From contig OY725498.1 in assembly GCA_963281255.1 (NCBI GenBank), positions 4,030,001 to 4,094,000 of the forward strand: a stretch of DNA of 64,000 nt, written 5' to 3'. Source of the DNA: Aphrocallistes beatrix (taxonomy: Eukaryota; Porifera; Hexactinellida; Sceptrulophora; Aphrocallistidae). Position numbers and translations under genes: made by a program. This document shows positions 30,702 to 43,082 of the stretch, piece by piece; position 1 is the first letter of the stretch, and every line of letters begins with the position of its first letter. The notes below the pieces were generated by a model that worked only from the letters and a program-made list of their open reading frames with translations, ran no database searches and was not told the origin of the DNA.

Positions 30702-31862
30702 CTACCTAGAGGTGCAAGATTGCTGCTGGAACCAATCCAGCAAACGTGTATAGTTCTGGAGCAAAGCTCGAATCGCCGGCATCCTAAAGACCCATCGCGT
30801 TGGAGACAACTTCTTCAACTTTTCAGTCTCCGCAGAATCCTCCAGTCCGTTCTCGAATTCAGAAAACGATGCAAGACGTCTCGGGCTGCTCTTAACATAG
30901 ACAGTCACAGACTACACAATGTCAAGAATCTCTGCATTGCCGCACTCTGTCTCACTGCCTCTTTCAAGACGAGGCTAAGGCAGTGACCCTTACACTACCA
31001 AAACCGTGCAAAAGGATCCTTGTTTCCCAGGCGGGTTCGGACTACGTTATTCTTTTCGGTCATGGAAGCTGTGCCACCAAATGCCATCCCGCGCATTCCC
31101 TGAAAGTCAAGGCCTATTGCAGTTAGAGAATCCTCAGCCAGCTTCGCCAGTGTGTCAGCTGTCTCTACAAATCCGAAGAATTGTTCTGAGATTTCAAAGG
31201 TATCCGGATGGACGATACGCACAGCGAAAACCACCTTCTCCTTCACTGTGATATCCTGAGATTCATTCATTGACAGAGACCAAAACCTGCACTTGCGAAC
31301 ATTTTCGACAATACTTCGAAGCACCAAGTGTGAAAGAGTCTGCAAAACATCATTCTGAGTGTCCCAGTTAGTCCAGTTGTATTTTCTAGGATTGGTGGTT
31401 GACGGTTTGCAGATCCACTCTGCTAGAACCGGGTCAAACCTTCCACAAAGTTTGAGAAGTTCGTTTGCATTGCCTGAGTCCTGTAGATTTCCACGAAACA
31501 GAAGTCCTTGTCTGGCCAAAGTTTGTAACACTCAAATATTGCAGTCATGGCGGTTCTTCCCTTGATTTTGATTTCGGACGTCTTGAATGCTTCGCTGAGC
31601 ATCCTCGCAGCATCACTCCCTTGTCGCGAGGTTGTAATTGTAATCAGTGCCTTGGCTTGTGCCATGCTTCGCTCAAGCTTATGGAGACTTCCAGTAGAGA
31701 GCTTTTCAATATACTTCACAGCTCCAGACGCGCTTTCTTCCAGTTGGAGAAACCAGTTACGTTGAATTTGAGAGAAACATGATCAGTAGAGGACCAACGC
31801 CTGCTTTCTGTCATCCACGAGCACATGCTACAAAAACACTTCTGTCCCTTGCCACAAGCCAT
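30702..31862 (-). pseudogene. Decayed hAT transposase (TTF zinc finger + DUF4371 type), copy 1
   Basis: Minus-strand pieces follow the order of ZMYM1-like/DUF4371 proteins. A Cys-rich start (CFCSMCSWM) and TTF-type finger region lie near 31862-31650. SLSMNESQDITVKEKVVF, the first catalytic region, has N where a D is expected (D in copy 3). AFGGTASMTEKNN has G where copies 2 and 3 keep D. A HCLSLVLKEA-type region follows, then PTRWVFRMPAIRALLQNY near 30790. Frameshifts separate the parts, and the C-terminal dimerisation region is absent. It sits about 3-4 kb upstream of an NHL gene in each repeat unit, so it was duplicated with the array. Confidence 0.8.
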
Positions 31863-33228
31863 GGGGACTGCGACTGTCCGCCGCCCTGAGAGGCGGGGAG
31901 TGAGGTTCCGGTTGATGAGTGCTACCCATGAACTGAGTCATCAAAGATTGTCTGCAGCTTCAACTCCACACATGCATTCTTAACGAGTGGAGAGGAGGCT
32001 TGAGACATAAATTAAATTTAATGAAAACTAAACAACAAATTGGAAATTGAATATTTATATATAATACTCTTGATTCTTGAATATGAGCATAGATATGACT
32101 CAGATATTTTGTTTCTAAAGACATTGCGAGGGGCGGAAGTTCAAACGAGATTTTTTTCCATTAACATTACCAATTTATGAAAATGGGTATGGAATGTTGC
32201 TCAACTGACTCCAAGAATGGATACAATCGATATGGGTATCTAAGGATCGATTTTTAAAAATATCCAATACTCATTGAATTCTCATAGCTATTGGAATTTG
32301 GTTACCCCAATTCTCCACGTTATATCAATGCCAATGTTAGGCATAATATTATTCAAGACCGGAGGAAAAAAATTGTCAAAATTCTCGGTTTCATTCAGTT
32401 AACTCACGAATAAGAAAAAAAGACTAGTGAGCAAATGATAAGTACAAAAACGGAATACATATTTTAACCGTGAAATATATCGCTACATTCTTCATAATGA
32501 CGCCAACCGTGTTAAGGTATAATTTTATACTTAATTTCTGTCCACTGAGGCAAAAACTGAATTGTCAAATTGGAATAAGGTCGAAATGATTCACGAAATT
32601 AAACTAGAAACGGACAGTATCATTTTCATCGATTTGTTTAAATTGACTAATGGCAAGAGATATCTGTCTGGATCAGAAAGACCTTGTCTGGGCAGAAAGG
32701 GGGGTAGTAGTGTTGAATATAAAACAATGATTTACAGTATTTAAATTCTACAAGCCTCTAAAAATTGATTTTAAAATAACAAATATGCTAGTAAGTAAAT
32801 ACTAAGTGCTCACGCACAGTTTATATTCAATTGATAATTTTGTCAGTCGTGGAATTAACCATGAACTTTCCAGTCAATTTGACAATTCATCCTCATCCAG
32901 CACTCTACAATACCACATACTAGCACAAACAAAATAATGATGCAAATTCTACAGTCCTTCAGCACCATTGTCACTTATCGCCTATTTATATAGAAATATT
33001 TAACATCACAGTGGAGACTACGTTCGATATTCACATTTAAGTCTTCTTTCATTGGTAGTAGTTCAGTAAACTAGTCTACTTGTAGTATCAAATAAAGAAT
33101 CATTATTCTTGTAAATACACAGCACACTGCGCATTCGCCTAACAAAATACTGAACAAAGAACTACAAGTAAACTGCAACTAAAACAAGATAAACACTTTT
33201 GAACGGGGAAATATTATAAAATATGAAA
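31863..33228. other. Conserved 3' unit of NHL copy 9, no gene
   Basis: Nearly identical to 37750-39128 and, in part, to 44043-45783: blocks aacattaccaatttatgaaa, tctgtctggatcagaaagac and actagcacaaa. A poorly supported 60-codon plus frame at 32562-32744 lies in this repeat. A short gccgccctgagaggcgg hairpin lies at about 31880. Confidence 0.55.
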
Positions 33229-34476
33229 TTAGAATATTAGAAGACGATGATTGTGACTTACGAGGATGATTCTCCCTTTTGGATCTAGTGTGACACCAAA
33301 AGGCTTCTGTATGCTATCAGTGATCTTATGAACTAAATTCCCTTCTTGATTGAATAGAACAATAGCGTTTTGGCTATAATCTGATATAATAAAGTTACCA
33401 ACACCATCTATACAGAATGAAAAGTGTTTTTTCAAATGTTTGGAAATAGAATTGAGAACAGCATTCTCTACCTGAGTGAGGTTATAGTTGAAAGAACAGA
33501 GGAAAGGGTTGGTGTGGCTCAGTACATAAATGTACTCGTTGGTTAGTTTTATGTCAGAAGGAGACTTCAGTATTCCCATTCCAAACTGAGACTTGAATAG
33601 GAAATCTTTGGAGAATATTTGGACTCGATTATTACCATGGTCACACACAAATATATCTCCATTCGATTCATTGATAGTAATGCCATGTGGGGATTTAAAC
33701 TGTCCTTCTTCATTCCCTGGAGTTCCTATCTGGTTCAGAAATGTTCCATTTAAATCATAAACTAACAAAGAACCAGCTCCAACCTGAGATACAAACACTT
33801 TATTTTTGTAGAAAGCTATGAAAAGAGGAGTATTCATCTTACCAGCTCCATCTCTATCTCCAAACTTGTACAAATACTTTCCATCTTTGTCGAATACTTG
33901 AACTCTGTGGTTACTCTGATCTGCTACGAAAATATTACCAGTCTGGTAGTGCATTCCTACTCCAGAAGGATGATAGAATTGTCCTTCCTTACCACCTGAT
34001 GTTCCTCCTATACTGAGTACAGGAGTCACTTTTCGCTCATAATCTACTACAGGCAGGCTAGATACTACAGAAGTAGAGTTAGTAACAGTAAGTCTACCAA
34101 TAGTACCAGCTAACTCCAATATTGTCTTGTCAAAGTCAAGACTGATGTGTTTACATTCGAACTGAGATTCAAATTCTTTCCGTTTCTCTGATAATTGTTC
34201 GATAAATGAGCTTTGAAAATCTTGTAAAATTTCAGATTTCATCTTGTCTTTAGTACATTGCAACATTTGTTCAAGTTCTGTTAGAGGTTGTTTGTGTTTG
34301 TCTCTTTCTCTTTTGTGAGAATTTAATATTTCTTCCAATTCGTTCAATAGTTTCCTTTTTCTTTCTTTCAAACAATCAATCAATTGACAGAAATGAGTTT
34401 CTATTTCCTTTTGGACTTTGGAGATTTGAACTTCGAAGTCATCTTCTTCTGACGAGACAACATCTGCTGTTGCCAT
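33229..34476 (-). CDS. Coiled-coil/NHL propeller protein, copy 9 (intact, type II)
   Basis: 415 aa, single exon, start MATADVVSSEEDD. Variable sites: YHPSG with GMH (blade 1; both W/F171 and the following AV are replaced), QSNHR loop, V232 with AGS, KSPHG in blade 3, DHGNN, GMGILKSPS and SHTNPF in blade 4, KHFSF and DYSQNA in blade 5, VSHNHRLLIF at the end. The linker has one change (DYERKVTP instead of DYEGKVTP). Upstream flank, leader and putative mini-intron are shared with copies 8 and 11. Confidence 0.92.
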   Translation of the reverse strand: MATADVVSSEEDDFEVQISKVQKEIETHFCQLIDCLKERKRKLLNELEEILNSHKRERDKHKQPLTELEQMLQCTKDKMKSEILQDFQSSFIEQLSEKRKEFESQFECKHISLDFDKTILELAGTIGRLTVTNSTSVVSSLPVVDYERKVTPVLSIGGTSGGKEGQFYHPSGVGMHYQTGNIFVADQSNHRVQVFDKDGKYLYKFGDRDGAGKMNTPLFIAFYKNKVFVSQVGAGSLLVYDLNGTFLNQIGTPGNEEGQFKSPHGITINESNGDIFVCDHGNNRVQIFSKDFLFKSQFGMGILKSPSDIKLTNEYIYVLSHTNPFLCSFNYNLTQVENAVLNSISKHLKKHFSFCIDGVGNFIISDYSQNAIVLFNQEGNLVHKITDSIQKPFGVTLDPKGRIILVSHNHRLLIF

Positions 34477-36345
34477 TTGAGACTAAAATAAATCTAAATG
34501 AAATTGTAAAACAATTTTGAGCTTACTTTGTTTGCATAACTAAGATCTACAATTATTGTGATCATTCTTAAAGCTATAAAGTTTATTGAACCAACTTCAA
34601 GAAGGCGTATCGAGGGACAGGTATATGTATCAGTCGGCTTGAAAGTTAATTCTATTCGACTGGTGACATGTGCCCGTATGCTCACCAGATATACGTGACT
34701 GATTATTTTTATTTGTATACGACGTGAAATACCCATATCCACTGAAATTTGGCTTGTAGCATAAATTTTGTCGAATATACAGGGTGGTCCACGGGAAGTT
34801 CTCTCTGTTTTTGCCAGCTAAGGCCAACTGAATTTCTTCTGTACTACTATGATATTTGCATGAAAAGGCTAACACAACAGGTAAAAGTAGAGATAATTTC
34901 TGGTATTATGAAAACAAGAAAAGTACGCGTATGATTTCAACACAACGTACTTACAACCACAGACACCTCAAATATCAATATGCAAAATAAGCAGTAATCA
35001 CCAAAAATGGGGGATGGCTAGAACACATAATGAATGGTTGGAAGCTTAACTGGTGATGAAAAACAAAATTGCTAACCATTATCTATTTATATCCTTTTAG
35101 GAAATTACTTTCGCTTTATTCGTCTTAAAAAATGAGAATATAACGAAATCAGGGAGTTTCCCGCGGACGGGTAACTGGAGAACTCGGCCTAGGTTCTTGG
35201 ATAATTTTCTTATTTAAGTTAAAAATAGAATTTGGAATAAATATTGAAAATGAAAAGTTAATTTATAGCTGGAGCTGCAGATGGGCTATGCTTTTTAACA
35301 GCTGACTTGCTGTTAAGTTGGGTTTTCTATATTCCCGCCACAATTGAAACAATTTGCCCTGGAATGCAAGGGTTTGTTTTTTTTCGGTATTTGCGTAATT
35401 TGTCCTCGTAAACGAGTTGCTGCTGGATAGGGATGAGTATAGTTCGGAATGTAGCATGGAAACTAGAATAAAACGATATATTACTATGATGAGCTCTTGT
35501 GTTTAACCTATTGTGTCATCCCTCGACATCATTATTAGTTCGAATTGCTCTTTTGTAGGCACACTAATCAGCAGGGGCCACAGTTCTGCACATTTGGTGT
35601 TAACATATAGCTATTTAGGTGTTAATTTAATACATAATTACAAAAACCTGAATATCAATGCATTAACATAATAATACAATCCAGTTGAATTAGCTCGAGA
35701 TTGTTTGGGGCTGAGTTCGCCCGTATTTTCCACCATTATACATTATGAGAACAAGTGGATCAAGGTGGCACAATCGATATTAATTCCCTCTGGGGATAAT
35801 TGATGAATAGAAAATTCTAAACTGAGTAACTCCAGTGTGTTGATTTCGAATTTGATATCATATTTTCAGTAGCTGTCGTGAGTTTAATGAATTGACCTCA
35901 ATGGAGAGACCCATTTTAGTATTATTTATGATGCAAAGCAATATGGTGTTCCAATACTTTTGGACAGGTATGTACTTCAGATATAAACACTTTTTCGGTC
36001 CGATTATCACTTCGTATCAGCATGATGAGGCAAACTGTGGACGCCTAGCGAAACCGAAATAATTATCGACGCCCTACGGGGGTGCTTAATATTTTTTAAG
36101 TCATGTGAACTAGACAATGCGGATAATGATGTACTTGTAAATAATTATGATGTGCAAGCATTTGGATTGAAATGAAAGGTTGGAGAATACTAGACTGTAT
36201 CTGTGTGTGTGCGTGAAAAATTGAAATACTCCATTAGCATTTTGCATATTAGGTCCATTATAGTCGTTTTACTGGATTTTGGTACCTAATTCTGACAAAG
36301 TAATTAAACTATGACTCAGCATTTTTGGTTCATCATGGTGTCACT
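34477..36345. other. Duplicated 5' flank of copy 9
   Basis: A near-identical block lies at 47032-48658; the first 400 bases and the last 300 also match 27542-27941 and 29945-30459. It shows the empty site of the 2.0-kb element (ggctaacacaacagg, 34868). No coding sequence recognised; short frames at 34494-34875 and 35263-35457 have no signature. Confidence 0.6.
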
Positions 36346-36569
36346 CAAGATTTCATCCAGCTTTCCGTAAGTCATACGCCTAAATGGACGTCACCATTTT
36401 TCTACGCGCCTAGATTCATTTTTATACAGCATGTTTATGTATGTTTTATGCCACGTGCCTAAATAGGCGTATGCCGCGCTCCTAGCCCCCAAAATCATAC
36501 GCCTAATTATGATCCAAGGGATCAAATACGCGCCTCTAGGCGCGCCCAGTACGCCTGGATGAAAGCCTG
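36346..36569. mobile_element. hAT-type MITE (CAGGGTTTCATCCAG family), copy 2
   Basis: The same insertion as 30460-30683, carried by the unit duplication. The flanking GTGTCACT duplicates are at 36338-36345 and 36570-36577. The left end has decayed to CAAGATTTCATCCAG. Confidence 0.88.
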
Positions 36570-36587
36570 GTGTCACTATAAAGGTAG

Positions 36588-37749
36588 CTACCTAGAGGTG
36601 CAAGATTGCTGCTGGAACCAATCCAGCAAACGTGTATAGTTCTGGAGCAAAGCTCGAATCGCCGGCATCCTAAAGACCCATCGCGTTGGAGACAACTTCT
36701 TCAACTTTTCAGTCTCCGCAGAATCCTCCAGTCCGTTCTCGAATTCAGAAAACGATGCAAGACGTCTCGGGCTGCTCTTAACATAGACAGTCACGGACTA
36801 CACAATGTCAAGAATCTCTGCATTGCCGCACTCTGTCTCACTGCCTCTTTCAAGACGAGGCTAAGGCAGTGACCCTTACACTACCAAAACCGTGCAAAAG
36901 GATCCTTGTTTCCCAGGCGGGTTCGGACTACGTTATTCTTTTCGGTCATGGAAGCTGCGCCATCAAATGCCATCCCGCGCATTCCCTGAAAGTCAAGGCC
37001 TATTGCAGTTAGAGAATCCTCAGCCAGCTTCGCCAGTGTGTCAGCTGTCTCTGCAAATCCGAAGAATTGTTCTGAGATTTCAAAGGTATCCGGATGGACG
37101 ATACGCACAGCGAAAACCACCTTCTCCTTCACTGTGATATCCTGAGATTCATTCATTGACAGAGACCAAAACCTGCACTTGCGAACATTTTCGACAATAC
37201 TTCGAAGCACCAAGTGTGAAAGAGTCTGCAAAACATCATTCTGAGTGTCCCAGTTAGTCCAGATGTATTTTCTAGGATTGGTGGTTGACGGTTTGCAGAT
37301 CCACTCTGCTAGAACCGGGTCAAACCTTCCACAAAGTTTGAGAAGTTCGTTTGCATTGCCTGAGTCCTATAGATGTCCACGAAACAGAAGTCCTTGTCTG
37401 GACAAAGTTTGTAACACTCAAATATTGCAGTCATGGCGGTTCTTCCCTTGATTTTGATTTCGGACGTCTTGAATGCTTCGCTGAGCATCGTCGCAGCATC
37501 ATTTCCTTGTCGCGAGGTTGTAAATGCAATCAGCGCCTTGGTTTGTGCCTCGCTTCGCTCATGCTTCTGGAAACTTCCAGCAGAGAGCTTTCCAATAGAC
37601 TTCACAGCTCTAGACAGCGCTTTCTTCCAGTTGGAGAAACCAGTTACGGTGAATTGGAGAGAAACATGATCAGTAGAGGACCAACGCCTGCTTTCTGTCA
37701 TCCACGAGCACATGCTACAAAAACACTTCCGTCCCTTGCCACAAGCCAC
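36588..37749 (-). pseudogene. Decayed hAT transposase, copy 2
   Basis: Paralogue of the relic at 30702-31862. The N-terminal 146 codons are open from MACGKGRKCFCSMCSW at 37749, through SRRWSSTDHVSLQFTVTG (TTF-type finger) and KHERSEAQTKALI, to 37309. The DUF4371 part then runs from 37231 to 36881 with MNESQ (N at the first catalytic position) and AFDGAASM (D kept). A final piece with PTRWVFRMPAIRALL ends at 36588. Frameshifts lie near 37250 and 36880. No terminal dimerisation domain or element ends were found. Confidence 0.8.
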
Positions 37750-39128
37750 GGGGACTGCGATCGTCCGCCGCCCTGAGAGGCGGCATTAGTATCAGGGAGT
37801 GAGGTTCCAGTTGATGAGTGCTACCCATGAACTGAGTCATCAAAGATTGTCTGCATCTCCAGCTCCGCGCATGCATTTCTTAGAGAGTGGAGAGAAGGCT
37901 TGAGACATAAATTAATATTTATTGAAAACTAAACACAACAAATTGGAAATTGAATATTTATATAATACTCTTGGTTCTTGAATATGAGCATAGATATGAC
38001 TCAGATATTTTGTCTCTACAATAGCCGGATTGACTGAAGACATTGAGAGGGGTGGAAGTTCAAACGAGAATTTTTTTTCAATAACATTACCAATTTATGA
38101 AAATGGGTATGGAATGTTGCTCTATTGACTCCAAGAATGGTTATAATCAATATGGGTATCTAAGGATCGATTTTTGAAAATATCCAATAACCATTGAATT
38201 CTCATAGCTATTGGAATTTGGTCACCCCGATTCCCCACCTTATATCAATGCCAATATTAGGCATAATACGACGTGTTATTCTAGACCAGAGGGAAAAAAA
38301 TATCAAATTCTCAGTTTTATTCCGTCAAATCACGAATAAGAAAAAAAGAGTAGTGAGCAAATGATGAGTACAAAAACGGAACACAGATTTAACCCATGAA
38401 ATATATCGCCTCATTCCCCCGACTCTTCACATTGACGCCAACCGTTGTTAAGTTCTAATTTTCCACTTGAATTTCTGTCCATTGAGGCAAAAACCGAATT
38501 CTCAAATTGGAATAAGGTCGAAAAGATTCACGAAATTAAACTAGAAACGGGCATTCTCATTTTCAGCGATTTGTTTAAACTGACTAATGACAAGAGGTAT
38601 CTGTCTGGTACAGAAAGACCTTGTCTGGACGGAAAACGGGGGTAGTAGTGTTGAATATAAATCAATTTTAAAATTGATTTTAAAATAACAAATATGCTAG
38701 TAAGTAAATACTAAGTGCTCACGCACAGTTTATATTCAATTGATAATTTTGTCAGTCGTGGAATTAATCATGAACTTTCCAGTCAATTTGAAAATTCACC
38801 TTTATCTAACACTCTACAGTACCACATACTAGCACAAAACAAAATAATGATACAAATTCTACATTCCTTCAGCACCATTGTCACTTATCGCCTATTGATA
38901 TAGAAATATTTTACATCACAGTGGAGACTACGTTCGATATTCACGTTTCAAGTACATCAAATTCATTGGTAGCAGTTCAGTAAATGAGTCTAGTATCAAA
39001 TAAAGAATCATTATAAATACACAGCACTGCGCATTCGCCTAAGAAAATACTAAACAAAGAACTACAAGTAAACTGCAACTAAAATAAGATAAACACTTCT
39101 GAACAGAAAAATATTACAAAATATGTAA
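37750..39128. other. Conserved 3' unit of NHL copy 10, no gene
   Basis: Matches 31863-33228 over most of its length with a few indels (a run of about 60 bp around 38660 is missing relative to 32730). Short frames at 38445-38645 and 38715-38903 are repeat sequence. Confidence 0.55.
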
Positions 39129-40376
39129 TTAGAATATTAGAAGACGATTATTGTAACCTACGAGAACAATTCTCCCTTTTGCATCTAGTGTTACACCAAA
39201 AGGCTTCTGTATGCTATCAGTGATTTTATGAACTAAATCTCCTTCTTGATTGAATAGAACAATAGCGTTTTGGCCATAATCTGATATAATAAAGTTACCA
39301 GCACCATCTATACAGAATGACCAAGGTTGTTTCAAATGTTTGGAAATAGAATTGAGAACAGCATTCTGTACCTGAGTGAGATTATAGTTGAAAGAATAGA
39401 GGAAAGGGTTAGTGTAGTTCAGTACATAAATGTACTCGTTGGTTAGTTTTATGTCAGAAGGATACTCCAGTATTCCTTTTCCAAACTGAGACTTGAATAG
39501 GAAATCTTTGGAGAATATTTGGACTCGATTATTACTATAGTCACACACAAATATATCTCCATTCGATTCATTGATAGCAATGCCATTTGGGGAACTTAAC
39601 TGTCCTTCTCCATTCCCTAGAGTTCCTATCTGTTTCAGAAATGTCCCGTTTAAATCATAAACTAACAAACAACCAGCTCCGTTCTGAGATACAAACACTT
39701 TATTTTGGTAGAAAGCAATGCAACGACCAGTATTCATCTTACCAGCTCCATCTCTATCTACAAACTTGTACAAATACTTTCTATATTTGTCAAATACTTG
39801 CACTCTGCGGTTATTCTGATCTACTACGAAAATATTACCAGTCTGATAGTGCACTGCTACTCCAAAAGGATTAGAAAATTGTCCTTCCTTACCACCTGAT
39901 GTCCCTCCTATACTGAGTACAGGAGTCACTTTTCCCTCATAATCTACTACAGGTAGGCTAGATACTACAGAAGTAGAGTTAGTAACAGTAAGTCTACCAA
40001 TAGTACCAGCTAACTCCAATATTGTCTTGTCAAAGTCAAGACTGATGTGTTTAGATTCGAACTGAGATTCAAATTCTTTTCTTTTCTCAGAAAATTGTTC
40101 AATAACTGAGCTTTGAAATTCTTTTAGATTTTCAGATTTCATTTCATTTTTGATACTCTGTAACACTCGTTCCAGTTCTGTTAGAGATTGTTCGTGTTTA
40201 TCTCTTTCTCTTTTGTGAGAAGTTAACATTTCTTCCAATTCTTTTAACAGTTTTATTTTTCTCTCTTCCAAACAATCGATCAATTGACAGAACTGAGTTT
40301 CTATTTCTTTTTGAACTTTGTAGATTTGAACTTCGAAGTCATTTTCTTCAGACGAGACAACATCTGCTGTTGTCAT
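39129..40376 (-). CDS. Coiled-coil/NHL propeller protein, copy 10 (intact, type II)
   Basis: 415 aa, single exon; the start reads MTTADVVSSEEND, the only copy with T at position 2. Variable sites: SNPFG in blade 1, a distinct loop VDQNNRR, KYRKYLYKFVDRD between blades 1 and 2 (G206 replaced by V), NTGRC instead of NxPLC in blade 2, N232, SSPNG in blade 3, DYSNN, LEYPSD and NYTNPF in blade 4, QPWSF and DYGQNA in blade 5, VGYNNRLLIF. The coiled coil differs from the copy 8/9/11 type. Fold intact as far as can be judged. Confidence 0.9.
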   Translation of the reverse strand: MTTADVVSSEENDFEVQIYKVQKEIETQFCQLIDCLEERKIKLLKELEEMLTSHKRERDKHEQSLTELERVLQSIKNEMKSENLKEFQSSVIEQFSEKRKEFESQFESKHISLDFDKTILELAGTIGRLTVTNSTSVVSSLPVVDYEGKVTPVLSIGGTSGGKEGQFSNPFGVAVHYQTGNIFVVDQNNRRVQVFDKYRKYLYKFVDRDGAGKMNTGRCIAFYQNKVFVSQNGAGCLLVYDLNGTFLKQIGTLGNGEGQLSSPNGIAINESNGDIFVCDYSNNRVQIFSKDFLFKSQFGKGILEYPSDIKLTNEYIYVLNYTNPFLYSFNYNLTQVQNAVLNSISKHLKQPWSFCIDGAGNFIISDYGQNAIVLFNQEGDLVHKITDSIQKPFGVTLDAKGRIVLVGYNNRLLIF

Positions 40377-40866
40377 TAGAGACTAAAATAAATCTAAACA
40401 GAAATTGTAAACATTTTGCGTTGATTTACATAACTTTTTGAGATTTACCATTCTTATGGTAAATCTTCGAGACTATACGAGTATAATCCTTACTATTAAA
40501 ACTCAATTAATGTGTGTATACAGTAGAACTCGGATAAGACGTACCCTTCAGGAAGGAATTGTTAGCAAGCAGGGGGGGCGCCCCCCAGAAAATGTTGAAA
40601 GGGGCGCAAGAATGTGGCGGTATTACCGTGGGGAACCGCACATTTGCGTATAGGGTTTTTATTCACAGTTGAGTACAATTAAATCTATATTTGACAGATT
40701 GATACAACTGTAAACTAATAATTCATTAGAATTATAGATAAAAATCTATAAATACATTTGGAGAGGGGAAATTTATAAAATACCATATGGCTACCGATAT
40801 TTATTCATCATTCAGAGTTGTCAAATCTGAGAAGGTACTGGCAAATTATACCACGGTGGATACTTA
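40377..40866. other. 5' flank of copy 10 with a Helitron-like 5' end
   Basis: A family A 5' terminus occurs at 40487 (A|TCCTTACTATTAAAACTCAA) and is cut after about 40520 by cagtagaactcggataagac, a Tigger-like end. A GC-rich stretch (gggggggcgcccccc, about 40570) follows. No gene. Confidence 0.45.
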
Positions 40867-41339
40867 TCTTACATATTAAAATGCTAGGATTTTTTGTTTG
40901 TTTGTCCGAATTGATAGAAGAATTGGCAAGTCGTAGAGATACGAAAATAGGCATGTAGGTGTCAAATGATGAATCTAGGATTAAGTTCGAAAATCTAAGC
41001 GAAATTTTCACACCTCTGCAAAAAAATGGAAAACAATTTTTCACACCTTTTCTAGACAATACTATGTACGGCTTCACTCATAAAGTAAACAAATTACAAA
41101 AATAGGCTAGAGACTAGCTTCCAATGGTTGACATGGAGTTTTTAGTGGTGTCGAATTCGAATATTATATTTTCGGATCCATATGAGAAATTATTCGTTAA
41201 CCTTCGTTTACAATATTTATATACAGTAAAAAAACATCCCAAAATAGGTTAGATTGAGTAATTTCAGGCGCCCGCAGGGCGACTCTGCGGACACACAGTG
41301 TCCGCAAGCCGCGCAGCGCAAGCAAGCGAAGCGCGCTTG
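40867..41339 (+). mobile_element. Helitron-like family B, internally shortened
   Basis: It begins TCTTACATATTAAAATGCTA and ends with the GC-rich hairpin and GAAGCGCGCTTG. An internal stretch between about 41075 and 41080 is deleted compared with 12822-13592. No ORF. Confidence 0.75.
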
Positions 41340-41944
41340 CATATTTAATCCATCGTGGCACTGTGAAAAAGGAATGGCGGAAACAGAGCAAAGTAACGTT
41401 GAGTTAAAACATATGAAGTTCATGCATGGAGAAGATCCAAAGAAAAGTCCACACATTTATACTTCTGGTTATAATAATTAAATTATAATTCCCATTTTAA
41501 AATTGATTAGTATAATAAGTCTGTGTAAAAAAGTAACTAATGTACGCAAACGTGCTAGACCCATTACCACAACCCCCACTCTGGATAAAAAAAGAAATAT
41601 ATAAAGTCAGAATAAATCTAAAATCACTCAAAAATGGTATCTGTTGTTTCTTTCTGCCCTTTGGGCAACCTGGTTCTGTTTCACCAATATGCCTTCGGAA
41701 TCTCTCCATTCATCTACTACATCTTTTATATCGATTTCATCTAAAAGGTCAGCGTGGACGTGACAGATTGTTCCGTGTTGAAACGGGCTTGTCCACAGCT
41801 GCTTCTGAGGTATGTGCACAGCCTCCTCATAACAGAGAAGGCTCCGCAGTACAAGAGCAGTTGAAGCTCGAACAAGGAGAAGACGTAAACAGGAGTAAAC
41901 GTTGGTAGGACAACCGACAACATGGAATAAACCTGAAAGTCTGA
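41340..41944. other. No recognised gene
   Basis: A 114-codon minus-strand frame (41628-41972) has no signature I recognise. Its lower part (DLLDEIDIKDVVDEW) looks protein-like and could be the end of the neighbouring hAT relic or another decayed gene. Confidence 0.3.
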
Positions 41945-42790
41945 CACACAAAGTCCTCAACATTCTATTCATCTCTGTCCGGTTTGATCAGCTTTATTGT
42001 CTTCAACTCGCGTCTAAGGGTTTCTGAATCCACACCAGCTGTAAACACCTCACCCACCGTCCGGATTGTCACCTCTGAATCCTCGGTCCCAGGATAACGA
42101 ATCAGAACATCTTCTAGAGCAACAATAGCCTCATCCACATGGAAGCGTTCTTCGAGCTCATCGAGAGCAGTTTGAAAGAGAGCTTATACTGTGACATGAA
42201 GTACGTCTCGAAGTATGCCTCAGTAACTGGAAAGATTCTCCTTGCCACACGACATATCCTAGAAATTTTAAGACCGCGTGGAACAGTTGGTGTCTCAAGG
42301 TTCATCTCCTCGGATGTAGCCTTACACTCGCGGTAGAACTCACCTCCCTCGATAGCAGCTTCAAGACGCAGTAGTGTCGCTAGCGTCGAGAAGGACGTTT
42401 TGGTCTCTGCATAGCCTATTGCATATAAGGCTTCACAGTAACTTGCGTATTTGGGACTAGGGATGCGGTAGATGGTTGAGCTAATACATGAGCTAACAAA
42501 GCACAATTAGACCTGTAGATGTCCATGAAACGGAAGTCCTTGTCAGGCCAAAATCTGTAACACTCAAACATTGCAGTCATGGCGGTTCTTCTCTTGATTT
42601 CGGACGTCTTGAATGCTTCGCTGAACATCGTCGCAGCATCACTCCCTTGGCGCGAAGTTGTTAAACAAGCAGCGCCTTGGCTTGTGCCATGCTTCGCTCA
42701 TGCTTATGGAGACTTCCAGCAGAGAGCTTTCGAATAGACTTCACAGCTCCAGACAGCGCTTCTCATTGACTTCATCTAATGACAGTCCAC
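41945..42790 (-). pseudogene. Decayed hAT transposase, copy 3 (C-terminal part preserved)
   Basis: The right part (about 42500-42780) matches the N-terminal half of the hAT relics (aagtccttgtc, cattgcagtcatggcggttctt, tcggacgtcttgaatgcttcgctg). The left part (41950-42400) reads VPRGLKISRICRVARR, then ALDELEERFHVDEAIVALED and further to a stop near 41970. This fits the C-terminal section of DUF4371-type hAT transposases, which copies 1, 2 and 4 lack. Between them, at 42410-42480, is a stretch resembling an end of the 2.0-kb TIR element (atagcctattgcatataagg). The DUF4371 core is gone. Confidence 0.65.
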
Positions 42791-43082
42791 AGTCATTAAG
42801 CTTTCTCGCCTTTCCCTCTCTTCTTAGCGGTTAGGATGGGTTATTTCTTCAATTATTCTGTTATTTTTCGCGCAGTAGACATTATCAATAACTAATAATC
42901 TGGAATGACTGAGAGAAGTGTTCTCAAAATTTGAGCAGTTAGAGATAAACGCAAATCACCCAGTGAGGATGATTCTCGAGGGACAAGTACAGCTATTAAT
43001 CGGCTTTGAAATTTTATTCAATTTGGATGGTGAAATATGCTCATATATTCAACAGGTATATGTGACTAATTATTATCTTTAT
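42791..43082. other. No recognised gene
   Basis: It includes part of the conserved NHL upstream flank (cgagggacaagta, tcggctttgaaatt, atgtgactaattatt). The rest is unassigned. Confidence 0.35.

Noticed and set aside
30720-31782. Plus-strand frames around the hAT relics (for example 30720-30986, 31465-31782, 37351-37776)
   Set aside because: They are the antisense of the decayed transposase, whose motifs are all on the minus strand.
40808-41481. Short frames with repeated A-R-F-A-C-L-R-C-A-A wording (also 45203-45467 and 48635-48853)
   Set aside because: They translate the GC-rich 3' end of the Helitron-like families and appear in several frames and orientations.
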